Below, one piece after another: positions 26,233-34,536 of a DNA stretch of 64,000 nt. The position numbers were made by a program, and so were the translations under genes. The stretch comes from Micromonospora inositola (lineage in GTDB: Bacteria > Actinomycetota > Actinomycetes > Mycobacteriales > Micromonosporaceae), in the NCBI RefSeq assembly GCF_900090285.1, contig NZ_LT607754.1, forward strand, positions 5,172,001 to 5,236,000, written 5' to 3'. The first letter of the stretch is position 1. The number at the start of each line of letters is the position of its first letter. The notes beneath the pieces were generated by a model. The model was not told the origin of the DNA and made no database searches. It saw only the letters and a program-made list of their open reading frames with translations.

Positions 26233-27182
26233 CCCCAAGGAAGCCAACGACCGTGCAGAACCCCGTTCACACCGTCATTCTCGACACGGACATCGGGACC
26301 GATGTCGACGACGCCATGGCCCTGGCGCAGATCCTCGGCAGCCCCGAGATCTACCTGGACTCGGTCACCACCGTCTACGGCGACACCACGCTCCGAGCCC
26401 AGATCGCCCACCGCTACGGCACCCTCGCAGGACGCGAGTTGCGCGTCCACGCCGGGCGGACCACGCCCCGCACCGGGCGCGAGGTCTACTGGCCCGGCCA
26501 CGAGGGAAGCCTCCACGACGACCTGGCCGACGCCCGGGTGGAGCCAACCGATGCCGTCGACCACCTCATCGCGCGGCTGGGTCAGGCCCCGGGCCAGTTC
26601 GACGTCATCGCCATCGGGCCGCTGGCCAACATCGCGGCGGCCCTCGAGCGCGAACCCCGCATCGCCCAGTGGATCCACCACCTGTGGATCATGGGAGGCG
26701 ACTTCGGCGACCCCGGCGAGGCCGAGCACAACTTCCTCAGCGACAGCCGCTCCACCCAGTTGGTGCTGACGGCGGGGATCCCCACCACCATCACCGGCCT
26801 CGACGTCACCAGGCAGCTGCAGATCCGTAGCGACGGCCTCGAGCGAGTCGGCGCCGCCGGACCGCTGGGCCAGGCCCTCCGCGCGGACATGACCCAGTGG
26901 TGGGAGTTCTGGCAGAAGGAGTGGAACGTGCCCCACGACCCGGTCACGGTGCTCACGCTCACCCACCCCGAGCTGTTCACCTTCTCCGGCCCCGGCCGGG
27001 TTGAGGTGAGCACCTCCAGAGCCGACGAGGGGACGAGTAGATTCGTGTCCGATGTCAACGGCACAACCCGGATCTCCCTCAGCGTCGACGCCGAGTCCGC
27101 CGCCGAGGAGATCATCTCGGCCATCGAACGTGCCGGCCGAGCAGCCCCCCAGTCAGGCGCGCCCCATGCCCACAGCGCGTGA
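26229..27182 (+). CDS. Inosine/uridine-preferring nucleoside hydrolase family protein
   Basis: Predicted to split the N-glycosidic bond of ribonucleosides. The Ca2+-binding N-terminal signature is VILDTDIGTDVDDAMAL. Further marks are IAIGPLANIAAALE and LWIMGGDFGDPGEAEHNFLSD, where the family usually has AE-N. The GTG start overlaps the permease stop (GTGA). Its place in the operon suggests that the importer brings in a nucleoside or a related riboside that this enzyme cleaves. Confidence 0.9.
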   Translation: MTPRKPTTVQNPVHTVILDTDIGTDVDDAMALAQILGSPEIYLDSVTTVYGDTTLRAQIAHRYGTLAGRELRVHAGRTTPRTGREVYWPGHEGSLHDDLADARVEPTDAVDHLIARLGQAPGQFDVIAIGPLANIAAALEREPRIAQWIHHLWIMGGDFGDPGEAEHNFLSDSRSTQLVLTAGIPTTITGLDVTRQLQIRSDGLERVGAAGPLGQALRADMTQWWEFWQKEWNVPHDPVTVLTLTHPELFTFSGPGRVEVSTSRADEGTSRFVSDVNGTTRISLSVDAESAAEEIISAIERAGRAAPQSGAPHAHSA

Positions 27183-28149
27183 CGTCGCAGAGCGAGCGGG
27201 AACCTCCACCGCCGTCGTGAGCTACGTGTTCAACAACGGGCCGAGGCCGGTGGCCGCCGCGACGCGTGAGCGGGTCCTGCAAGCCGCCGAGGAGCTGCAG
27301 TACCGGCCGAATGTGCTCGCCCGCGCCCTCAGCGCCGGCCGCACCCTTTCCATCGGGCTCGTCGTGCCGCACATCCGTAACCCCTACTTCGCGGCCCTCG
27401 CCGAGCAGCTAGAAGCGGCGACGCGCCAGAGGGACCACCTCCTCCTCATCGGCGACGCCGGCGGTGACGCCGACCAGGAACGCGCTCACATCAGCTCGTT
27501 CATCGGTCGCAAGGTCGACGGTCTCATCCTCGTCTCGGTGCGGGACCAGCAGGCCCTCATCAGCCTCGACACCGGCGGCGTTCCCGTGGTCGCGCTGCAC
27601 CAGATGCCGCCCGGCTCCTCCGCGTCGAGCCTGTCGATCTCGTCCGTGGATGCCGCCCGCGAGGCCGCTCAGCACCTGGTCGAGCACGGCTACGAAAGCA
27701 TCGGCGTGCTTACCGGTCCCATCGGCTCACCAGGCACGGACGAGCACCTCATCGGCGTCAGACAGGCTGTCGCGCACGCGCCGCACACCCGGATCGAGCA
27801 CCGGGCCACGCCCGTCTCCAGGTACGCCGCACGGGACCTGCTCAGGACGTGGCTCGGCTCTCAAAATCGGCCGAGGTCCGTGTACTGCGCGACCGACGAG
27901 CAGGCATTCGGTGTCCTGAATGCAGCCTGGGAGGCAGGTCTGGCAGTCCCTGACGACCTCGCCGTCATGGGTGGCGACGGCACTCAGGACTGTGAGGTCA
28001 CGGTCCCACCTCTCACCGCGCTGCGTCGCCCCGTTGCCGATCTCGCGTCGCGGGCGGTGGAGCTGCTTCTCGACCGCGACCCCTCGGAGGGGCCGGTGCA
28101 CCTGACTCTCGAGCACGACCTCGTGTGTCGGGTTTCCTGCGGCTGCTGA
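27166..28149 (+). CDS. LacI-family transcriptional repressor of the nucleoside operon
   Basis: A 327-residue regulator. The helix-turn-helix is PTARDVAERAGTSTAVVSYV with hinge YRPNVLARALSAGRT; the ligand domain is of the ribose-binding type (SIGLVVPHIRNPYFAALAEQ, FIGRKVDGLILVS, LAVMGGDGTQDCEVTVPPLT). The ATG at 27166 overlaps the nucleoside hydrolase end by 17 bases; a GTG at 27130 is an alternative. It likely binds the tandem operators in front of the receptor gene. The 295 bp after its stop hold no supported gene. Confidence 0.9.
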   Translation: MPTARDVAERAGTSTAVVSYVFNNGPRPVAAATRERVLQAAEELQYRPNVLARALSAGRTLSIGLVVPHIRNPYFAALAEQLEAATRQRDHLLLIGDAGGDADQERAHISSFIGRKVDGLILVSVRDQQALISLDTGGVPVVALHQMPPGSSASSLSISSVDAAREAAQHLVEHGYESIGVLTGPIGSPGTDEHLIGVRQAVAHAPHTRIEHRATPVSRYAARDLLRTWLGSQNRPRSVYCATDEQAFGVLNAAWEAGLAVPDDLAVMGGDGTQDCEVTVPPLTALRRPVADLASRAVELLLDRDPSEGPVHLTLEHDLVCRVSCGC

Positions 28150-28444
28150 AGCCCCCGCACGCCGCGTCTCGAACCTGCACCCCTTCGAGCCGGCGCCCGC
28201 CGGGCGTCGGCACCGGACGGTTCGACCGCCTCACACCGCCAGTCCGAATCGGTTCGGCAACGAGCGCAGCCGCCCTGGCTGGCCGAGCCTTCGTTGCCGC
28301 GGCCGTTGACGCCCAGCGGTGGGCCAGGCTCAATATCACGCTGCCTCGCCGCCGGTTGTCTTCTGCCCGCCGACGAAGGCCACGATTTCCTTCACCACTC
28401 GGGTGAGTTCGCCCACCGGTGGGAGATCGCGGTGGGTACATGGG

Positions 28445-29431
28445 CTAGTTGAGTGGGATGGTCTCTAGAAGCTGGCGGGTGATCGCTTCGCTGCCGTCGT
28501 CGATCGCGGCTAATGCCCCCGCGAGGATCAGGTGGGACAGGTTGCCGATCATCCCGTGCGTGCGTTCATGCAGGTACCGGTCCAGGCCTGTAAGAGTGCC
28601 GCCCTCGTGGCAGTGCAGCCGCAGTCCGGCTTCCAGCGTGGCCACCAGGCCCTCCCACTCAGGCCCATAGGGAATCGGCCCCGTATTGACGAACACGAAC
28701 CGGCCAGCGGTCTGCGTGCCACGAACCCCGGTGAACAGCCCGGATTGTTCGAGGTTGATCCCTGCGTAGACGAACGTCGCCGGCAGGCGCTCGGTCAAGT
28801 ATTTGAGCTGATCGGAAGGGTACTCACCGGCGGCGGTAGGCAGGTACAGGTTGTGGATCTCGTCAACCAGCACCAGGTCACATCGGGCTTCAGTGAGCGC
28901 TTGGCCGACCGCGTCGACGAAGTTGGTGAAGCTGGCCCGCGGGTTGATCGGTGACAGGCCGAGAAACCGGGCGACCTCCGCAGCAAGGTTGCGGGGAGAC
29001 CATTGCGGCGGGGTGCTCACGTAGACCACGGGGATGCGGTCTTGGCTGGGATAGCGCTGGCGAACCCACAGCTCGTAGGCGCGCCCGAGCTGCGTGAGGC
29101 CGGTGCTCTTGCCCGTGAACGGGGGTCCCGACACGACCAGGCCACGGCGAGCGATGGAGTCGTGATGGTTGAGCTGGCTCAGCCCAACCTGCTCTTCGAT
29201 CTCCTGAATAGTGGGGGTCGCCAAGACCACCCTTCCGCAGTGGTAGTCGAACCGGGCCTTGTTGTAGGCCGGGCGTACGGCCTCGGACAGCGCGGCCCAC
29301 TCGGCCTCGGGGAGCAACTCGAAGTGGGGCGGGACCGCCTCCACAAAACGGCGCCAGCCGCGCAAGGTTGTGATCGGGTCGGGCCGCTCATTCGGCAGGC
29401 CGTCGCCGTGCGCCTCAGCGTTTACTGCCAT
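28445..29431 (-). CDS. TniB/TnsC-like AAA ATPase of a Tn5053/Tn7-like transposon, orphan
   Basis: A 328-residue AAA+ ATPase. Walker A is SGPPFTGKST (about 101-110) and Walker B is DLVLVDEIHN (185-194). These and the flanking sequence match the TniB group, which regulates target choice for a DDE transposase. The ATG at 29431 has AGGAGG about 8 bases upstream. No TniA transposase or TniQ gene is visible on either side; the 600 bp upstream contain only short frames. It is therefore an orphan or the remnant of a lost transposon. Confidence 0.8.
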   Translation of the reverse strand: MAVNAEAHGDGLPNERPDPITTLRGWRRFVEAVPPHFELLPEAEWAALSEAVRPAYNKARFDYHCGRVVLATPTIQEIEEQVGLSQLNHHDSIARRGLVVSGPPFTGKSTGLTQLGRAYELWVRQRYPSQDRIPVVYVSTPPQWSPRNLAAEVARFLGLSPINPRASFTNFVDAVGQALTEARCDLVLVDEIHNLYLPTAAGEYPSDQLKYLTERLPATFVYAGINLEQSGLFTGVRGTQTAGRFVFVNTGPIPYGPEWEGLVATLEAGLRLHCHEGGTLTGLDRYLHERTHGMIGNLSHLILAGALAAIDDGSEAITRQLLETIPLN

Positions 29432-29439
29432 TGCGTGGC

Positions 29440-30040
29440 CTCCTCGTTTGCATCGAAGACGGCGAGTGGAAGGCCTTGCCAGCTGCATCTCGCCTAGTTC
29501 CGGCTTGGCCGGTGTCGCCACGAATCGGTGCCGTCGGTAGTCGCGGTTGGGCGGGCAGAGGCGGATGCCGCGGCGCAGATAGGTGCCACCCCCCGACCCG
29601 CAGCCGCTGGTGGCTTCGCCATCGCACCGCCCTCTCAAATTGATCGACGATGATGGTAGCGGTCGCATGGCCGAAGGCGGAAGACATTCAGCGGGCCACG
29701 CCGGGGTCCGACATGACTTCAACCGGACATCGATCGGCCGTACGACGACCGGAAGGAGATTCACCCAGCTGCCGGTGGCGGTTAGCTTCGAGCCTCCATC
29801 TCCCGAACGAGGCCAGATCGGATGTGCAGCGGCGGTTGTTCGTGGAGACGAACCTGCCACAGCCGGGAACGCGGTCGTGGCTGACGGCGATCGGCGACAA
29901 CGTCGACTACACCCACGTCTGCCTCGAAACGCACGTCCGGATACGGCTTCGCCGTTTCCCCGGGGAGCTCGAGGAGTTCGGATACCCGAACCCGCACCGA
30001 GCGCGTTAGTACGCGCGTTCTAAAATCTGTTGTATTGTCC
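29440..30040. other. 600-bp stretch with no supported gene
   Basis: Overlapping short frames exist on both strands (for example minus 29782-30051 with VSELLELPGETAKPYPDVRFE), but none has a recognised family or a decisive start. This is where a TniA transposase would be expected upstream of the TniB-like gene; I could not recognise one. The end holds the promoter of the LexA-like gene. Confidence 0.4.
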
Positions 30041-30044
30041 ATGG

Positions 30045-30695
30045 ATGACAACCTCCGATGGGGCCGAGGCCGAGCCGCCCCACGTCAGCGCCAAGCAGCA
30101 GCGCGTCCTGACGGTGATTCACGATTGGATCCAGCAGCACGGCTACCCACCCACGGTGCGCGAGATCGGCGCAGCGGTCGGGCTTGGCTCTCCCTCGTCC
30201 GTGGCGTACCACTTGAACATGCTGGAACGGCGTGGCCTCCTGCGTCGTGAGGCAAACGCGTCCAGGGCGGTCGACATCCGCAGGGCGCGGGTTGGTACGG
30301 CATCGAACGGAGCAGACGAGCCAAGTGTCAAAGTTCCGGTGCTTGGCACTATCGCTGCCGGTGCCCCGATCCTCGCCGAGGAACACGTGGAGGACGAGCT
30401 GACGCTGCCTCGCAACCTAGTCGGGCACGGCATGTTGTTCGCTCTGATGGTTAAGGGCGATTCCATGATCGAGGCGGCGATCTGCGAGGGAGATGTGGTC
30501 GTCGTGCGCCAGCAGGCGGTCGCTGAGAACGGCGACATCGTCGCCGCGATGATCGAGGGCGAGGCGACGGTCAAGGTCTACCGGAGCCGCGGCGGTCGCG
30601 TCGAGCTGGTACCGCGAAATCCGCTCTACGAGGTGATCTCCGCCGAACACGCGGTCATCCTGGGCAAGGTCGTCTGTGTGCTTCGGCGCGTCTAG
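30045..30695 (+). CDS. LexA-like SOS repressor / S24 autoprotease
   Basis: A 216-residue protein with LexA architecture. The N-terminal winged helix is KQQRVLTVIHDWIQQHGYPP...VGLGSPSSVAYHLNMLERRG. The self-cleavage site is TIAAGAPI (Ala-Gly), the nucleophile is in VKGDSMIEA and the lysine in GEATVKVY. It may be an element-borne LexA paralog rather than the chromosomal master regulator, because its neighbours are mobile-type genes. ATG at 30045 is chosen over a TTG at 30030. Confidence 0.88.
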   Translation: MTTSDGAEAEPPHVSAKQQRVLTVIHDWIQQHGYPPTVREIGAAVGLGSPSSVAYHLNMLERRGLLRREANASRAVDIRRARVGTASNGADEPSVKVPVLGTIAAGAPILAEEHVEDELTLPRNLVGHGMLFALMVKGDSMIEAAICEGDVVVVRQQAVAENGDIVAAMIEGEATVKVYRSRGGRVELVPRNPLYEVISAEHAVILGKVVCVLRRV

Positions 30696-30752
30696 CGTCC
30701 GGCCGACGTCTGCTTACGGCGTCGGCGCCGTCCTCGGCTGCTGCGATGCCAG

Positions 30753-31001
30753 CTAGTTGGTACGGCTGTCTGTGCAGGCCGTCTGGGCTAGGTCGCCCAA
30801 TGGCACGCCGACGGCATGCGCGATGCCGTGCAGGACGCCGATCGTGCAGTTGATGCGGCCTCCCTCGACCTCAACCAGCATCCGCCGTGAGATGCCGCTG
30901 CGCTCGGCGAGGCCGTCGAGGGTGAGATTGGCCGCGTGTCTGGCCTTCGCGACCGCATGGCCGAGCGCCGCAAGGTCCACGGGCGGCGGCGGCTCGATCA
31001 C
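30753..31001 (-). CDS. XRE-family helix-turn-helix regulator (82 aa)
   Basis: Cro/CI-type DNA-binding domain: LGHAVAKARHAANLTLDGLA, ERSGISRRMLVEVEGGRINC and IGVLHGIAHAVGVPL. There is little beyond the HTH. It converges on the LexA-like gene and is divergent from the next unknown gene. Confidence 0.85.
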   Translation of the reverse strand: MIEPPPPVDLAALGHAVAKARHAANLTLDGLAERSGISRRMLVEVEGGRINCTIGVLHGIAHAVGVPLGDLAQTACTDSRTN

Positions 31002-31133
31002 AAGAATTCAGGCAAGTCGCTGCCAGAACTCTTGTCAGTGCAGGATAATGCCCTAAATTGGTGGGCATGTGGCCGTCGCCCGTCGCCTCACTGCAGCTCC
31101 GTCCGGCGACCAAGCCCGGATCGCAGGATTGGG

Positions 31134-31850
31134 GTGGTCGCGAACGAGTTGGGCCACTGGCGCCCGTGCCTGCAGGACGGCGATGCGATGATCGACCGTG
31201 AGCGGGCCTACCGAGCCTTCGACGACCGCCATCCGTCGGCCCCGTGGGTCAGCGCGCACACCATCGCTGGCAAGGTGGCGAGCCTCCGTCGTGCGGTTTG
31301 GCGGGCACTCGTCGACGGCGCCGACGAGGCCATGCACGTCGCGCTGTCACCGACCCAACTCTCAGCGGCGATCGCAACAGCGTCTGGACGACGTCCGGCG
31401 AACAGGGCCAACGTCCAGGCATCCTTGAGATGGCTACAGGGGGCTGGATTGCTGAAGGTCGTCGACCACGGCAACGGCCAGCGCTGCAACACCTACCAAC
31501 TCTGCATCCGAACGCCAAGGGGGTCGACCCGACCGCAGCGACCCGCGCAAGATCACCGGCTCCAGGCCTTCGACATCCGTGCCAAAGCATGGAGCCCGCA
31601 AAAACGCCGCACCTGGCGGGCTGTGTGGCAGGCGATCCTCGCGGCGGCCGACTCAGAGGGCGTCTTCGTCGGCGACGTAGCAGAGCTTGCTGACGCGGCG
31701 AGCGACAGGCTCGGCATCGACATCGCCGACGAGACAGTTGCAAAGATCCTGCGGTGGGGTGTCGCCACCCAGCTAACTGATCAAGCTCGTGGCGGACGCA
31801 TTCCCTTGTATCGAATTAGGCCGCAACCTGCAGTGAGTTCCGGCTGTTGA
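31134..31850 (+). CDS. Hypothetical protein, possible winged-helix plasmid/element protein
   Basis: A 238-residue frame of unknown family. Two regions look like winged helices: LSPTQLSAAIATASGRRPAN...SLRWLQGAGLLKVV, and GDVAELADAASDRLGIDIADETVAKILRWG. The GTG start has AGGA 5 bases upstream, but an ATG at 31188 is also possible. Just upstream, another frame from an ATG near 31070 reads SLQLRPATKPGSQDWGG, which resembles a natural N-terminus; a frameshift near 31140 cannot be excluded. Confidence 0.5.
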   Translation: MVANELGHWRPCLQDGDAMIDRERAYRAFDDRHPSAPWVSAHTIAGKVASLRRAVWRALVDGADEAMHVALSPTQLSAAIATASGRRPANRANVQASLRWLQGAGLLKVVDHGNGQRCNTYQLCIRTPRGSTRPQRPAQDHRLQAFDIRAKAWSPQKRRTWRAVWQAILAAADSEGVFVGDVAELADAASDRLGIDIADETVAKILRWGVATQLTDQARGGRIPLYRIRPQPAVSSGC

Positions 31851-31891
31851 GTTCCGTCCCAAACAAGCAGATGGACAGGAGGGGGACGCCG

Positions 31892-32113
31892 ATGAGGCGG
31901 TACGAGGTTGCGCAGCAGGCAGACGAGCCCATCGACTGGAGTGCCGCCCACGTGGACACCACGGACCGGCGGACACGGGTGGCCTACACGCTGAGCTTCG
32001 ACTCCGACGACAAGCTGCACCAGTGGCTGGAGGCCGAAGCGGGCCGGCGGGGAATGAACCCGATCGAGCTGATGCGAGACCTCCTGGGCGAGGCGTACCG
32101 GCGCGCCGCCTGA
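31892..32113 (+). CDS. Small ribbon-helix-helix-like protein (73 aa)
   Basis: AGGAGGGGGAC precedes the ATG. The C-terminal 45 residues (AYTLSFDSDDKLHQWLEAEA, NPIELMRDLLGEAYRR) suggest a strand-helix-helix fold of antitoxin or regulator type. No partner toxin is adjacent. Confidence 0.55.
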   Translation: MRRYEVAQQADEPIDWSAAHVDTTDRRTRVAYTLSFDSDDKLHQWLEAEAGRRGMNPIELMRDLLGEAYRRAA

Positions 32114-32269
32114 CGGCATGCCGTCCAGCGCGGTGACTGCCTAAAGTCCGCCGGAGCAGCCGCCCGGTCAGGTCGAGGCGCTCGTGAGGTCCACCCACCT
32201 GGCTCGTGTCAGTTCTCAGGCGAAGTGGCCGCTTCTCAGTTGCCCTGGCCCCGGGGTCTGGCCAGCTTC

Positions 32270-32572
32270 TCATTGGACGGACTGGGTGGCGTGGGCGATC
32301 GCCCGGCGAAGCGCGGACAGCGAAACGGACCGGTCGTTCTCTAGTTCGGTCAGGCCGAGCTCGATCCACTCGCGGATGAGGGTGGATGGCTTGACGCCGG
32401 CCATATCTGCGGCGGCGCGTACCCGCTGGTCCAAGTCAACGGGCAGACGCACCAAGCGCATCACCATCGGCTCGGTGTCCGCCGTCGGCGGCAGCTCTAT
32501 CTGGGCGGTCTCGTCGTACTCCACCTCGCCGCGGGCGAACGCCTCAGCCGCCCGGACCACGTCCTCGCTCAT
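32270..32572 (-). CDS. Ribbon-helix-helix antitoxin-like protein (100 aa)
   Basis: Residues about 40-95 fit an RHH/BrnA-like DNA-binding domain (MRLVRLPVDLDQRVRAAADM, KPSTLIREWIELGLTELEND). The ATG overlaps the stop of a copied piece of the upstream gene (TGATG), the usual toxin-antitoxin coupling. The 65-bp duplication at the junction keeps this gene intact. Confidence 0.6.
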   Translation of the reverse strand: MSEDVVRAAEAFARGEVEYDETAQIELPPTADTEPMVMRLVRLPVDLDQRVRAAADMAGVKPSTLIREWIELGLTELENDRSVSLSALRRAIAHATQSVQ

Positions 32573-32672
32573 CACCCGCTGGCCTCCCACGCCTCGTAGC
32601 GCTTCAACTCAGCCGCCCGGACCACGTCCTCGCTCATCACCCGCTGGCCTCCCACGCCTCGTAGCGCTTCAA
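32543..32672 (-). repeat. 65-bp tandem duplication across a gene junction
   Basis: Two adjacent 65-bp copies, each starting CTCAGCCGCCCGGACC, followed by an 8-bp partial third copy. The unit spans the end of the upstream gene and the start of the antitoxin gene. It creates a 21-residue mini-frame (32637-32572) that fuses the antitoxin N-terminus to the upstream gene's C-terminus. Confidence 0.85.
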
Positions 32673-32927
32673 CTCAGCCGGGGCCATCTCCCGGGCCCTG
32701 ATGATCTGCTGGCCGAAGTCGTCGACCTTAAGACGGCAACGACCAAGGGCCGCCCGGCCTAGGTGCGTCCCATCACCGCAATGAAACACCGCCGCTGGCC
32801 GCGAGGGGCATATCCCGCCGCGACCACAGCACCTGCAGGACCTCGTGCGGCTCGACAACCACCACGGTAGTTCCACGGCTCGAACGCAGGACCCTTCCAT
32901 GTCGCCCACCGGCGTGTCCCACTGCAT
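32637..32927 (-). CDS. Possible toxin partner, degenerate or unknown (96 aa)
   Basis: The C-terminal part (GDGTHLGRAALGRC, KVDDFGQQIIRAREMAPAEL, KRYEAWEASG) looks like real protein and its stop overlaps the antitoxin-like start. The N-terminal half is Cys/Arg-rich, and a neighbouring frame reads VVVVEPHEVLQVLWSRRDMP, so compensating frameshifts are possible. A toxin role is inferred only from the gene order. Confidence 0.35.
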   Translation of the reverse strand: MQWDTPVGDMEGSCVRAVELPWWLSSRTRSCRCCGRGGICPSRPAAVFHCGDGTHLGRAALGRCRLKVDDFGQQIIRAREMAPAELKRYEAWEASG

Positions 32928-33125
32928 TTCGCGTCGTCGCATGCGAGCAGGTTGGTGCAGGCGGTTGACCCTGGTGACGTTCCCATTCCAGCGGCTTGAG
33001 TTGCCTGGCACGCAGGCGCGGGTCACCGCGGTGAACGAGCAGTTGTGGGCGCTGGTCGAGCCTCGCTGTTACCACTCGTGGTGCTGGGATCCGATGGCCA
33101 GTCGGGGCTGACCTGGATGCACGAA

Positions 33126-33145
33126 GGGCCCGCGTTAGCGGGCCC
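33126..33145 (+). terminator. Hairpin terminator
   Basis: GGGCCCGC and GCGGGCCC form a perfect 8-bp stem around GTTA. It follows a short plus frame ending at 33111 (VNEQLWALVEPRCYHSWCW) that may be the tail of a lost gene. Confidence 0.6.
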
Positions 33146-33310
33146 TAAGGCGGGCGCGGGAGCCCCGAGGGGCGTCCTGCGGCCTCAGGCTACCAGTTTC
33201 TTTGTGGCCCGCCCGACTGGCAGGAGCGCGTTTTCGTTCTGAGCGAGTTCTTCTTTGGCGGGCCGTCCGCTGCCGGAGCGCATCACAGACCGTAGCCGAA
33301 ACGGGCTAGC

Positions 33311-33345
33311 GCCGGCATCCGGATCTGCCGAGGAGCGGATACTCG
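33311..33345 (+). repeat. Cassette-array site 1 (leftmost), single core
   Basis: Core GGATCTGCCG at 33321-33330 inside GCATCCGGATCTGCCGAG. ATCCG and CGGAT flank the core and could pair. No copy with this extended match was found to the left. Confidence 0.75.
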
Positions 33346-33479
33346 ATCGAGGACAGACCGGCAGTGGATGCGGGAGAATCGCGACGGTTGTGCCCGGTGG
33401 GATGGTGGGGGTCGGCCCAGTGTCACGCTGAGCGGGTCTGCCAAATTGACGGCTGAGCTTGGTTGTTGAGGTTGATCAG

Positions 33480-33790
33480 TGGGTGGCCGGGATGAGCCGG
33501 CCTTCGAAGGCGATCTGGAACGCGTTCAGCGGCGCTTTCCAGCGCATCGTCCACCTCCGACGGCCCGCTCCGGTTGGACCTAGGCTCACCAAAGCCATGC
33601 AGACGCACTTCAGGGCGGCCTGCTCGTTCGGGAAGTGACCCAGGGCTCGCACGGCCCTACGGATGCGGGCGTTGACCGATTCGATCGCGTTCGTGGAGCA
33701 GATGACCGTACGGATCTCCACGTCGCCGTCCGGCCGATGAGGCGTGATCGGGCCGTCATTGGCCTCCCACCGGAACGGGCGCAGGCCTGG
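33480..33790 (-). pseudogene. IS256-family transposase, C-terminal fragment
   Basis: The frame reads IRTVICSTNAIESVNARIRR, VRALGHFPNEQAALKCVCM and WKAPLNAFQIAFEGRL, the hallmark C-terminus of IS256 transposases. The N-terminal two thirds with the DDE core are missing. It abuts the TetR gene, whose 3' end runs into it in another frame. Confidence 0.85.
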
Positions 33791-34397
33791 TAGTTCCGCG
33801 GTCATCGCTGGGCTGCCGAGGAGATGACGCGGGGATGGCGTTGTCGATAAGGACGGCGGCGATGGCGGCGGCGATGGGGAAGGAATCGCTGTCGAGGACT
33901 CGGGTGCGGGCCGAGGCGCCGTCGATGAGCAGCGCGAGTTGTTCGCCGAGTTGTTCGGGGTTGGTGGCGCCGGCTTCGCGGGCGGTCTCGGTGAGCCGCG
34001 CGGCGATGGCGGTCTTGTACTCCCGTGCGTACTCGGATGCGGGGTGTTGCGGGTCGTGCAGTTCGACGGCCGCCGCGATGTACGGGCACAGGGGCGTGGA
34101 CGCGGGCATCTCGAAGGCGGCGAGGAGCCGTTCGCGGGGTGTGAGGTCGGTGCGGTCGAACACGTCGGGCATGACGTCAGGATCGAATCGGCGCAGGTAC
34201 TCGGCGACCAGCTCGTCCTTGCTGGGGAAGTGCTGGTAGGCCGTGCGCTTGGACACCTGAGCCGAGGCGCAGAGCTGGTCCATGCCGGTGCGGTTGATGC
34301 CCTGATCGCGGAACAGCTGTTGTGACGCGCTGAGGATGCGCTCGCGTGCGCCCCTGCCGCGGCGCTGGCCCAGCGGGCCCTTCTCCAACTCCGTCAT
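33756..34397 (-). CDS. TetR-family regulator
   Basis: Likely represses the divergent SDR gene. The HTH is RILSASQQLFRDQGINRTGM, LCASAQVSKRTAYQHFPSKDE; the ligand domain follows. The ATG at 34397 gives 213 residues. The last 20 or so residues overlap the IS256 fragment in another frame, so the natural end was probably near 33820 and the tail has been altered. Confidence 0.85.
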   Translation of the reverse strand: MTELEKGPLGQRRGRGARERILSASQQLFRDQGINRTGMDQLCASAQVSKRTAYQHFPSKDELVAEYLRRFDPDVMPDVFDRTDLTPRERLLAAFEMPASTPLCPYIAAAVELHDPQHPASEYAREYKTAIAARLTETAREAGATNPEQLGEQLALLIDGASARTRVLDSDSFPIAAAIAAVLIDNAIPASSPRQPSDDRGTTRPAPVPVGGQ

Positions 34398-34421
34398 GCC
34401 CCCAGCATAGACCCAGTTGGT

Positions 34422-34476
34422 ACCGATCGGTGTACGTAGCTTGCGCGACGGCCAGCCGTCGGCTACGTTAGGTACA
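34422..34476. promoter_or_regulatory. Nested palindromes in the TetR/SDR divergent promoter
   Basis: ACCGATCGGT (34422-34431) is a perfect palindrome. Next, TGTACGTAGC pairs with GCTACGT...GTACA around an inner perfect repeat CGACGGC/GCCGTCG (34446-34461). These are good candidates for the TetR operator. Confidence 0.5.
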
Positions 34477-34536
34477 CAGAATGGTTTACATACGAACTGC
34501 ACTGTTTCGGATAACCATCAAATCAACGGAGTGATC

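Noticed and set aside
30045..30695. Calling the LexA-like gene the chromosomal SOS master regulator
   Set aside because: The neighbourhood lacks usual chromosomal lexA neighbours and holds mobile-type genes; a paralog is as likely.
33431..33450. GCGGGTCTGCCAAATTGAC after site 1 as a further core
   Set aside because: It may be the terminal sequence of the IS256 remnant that begins here; the match is too weak to count.
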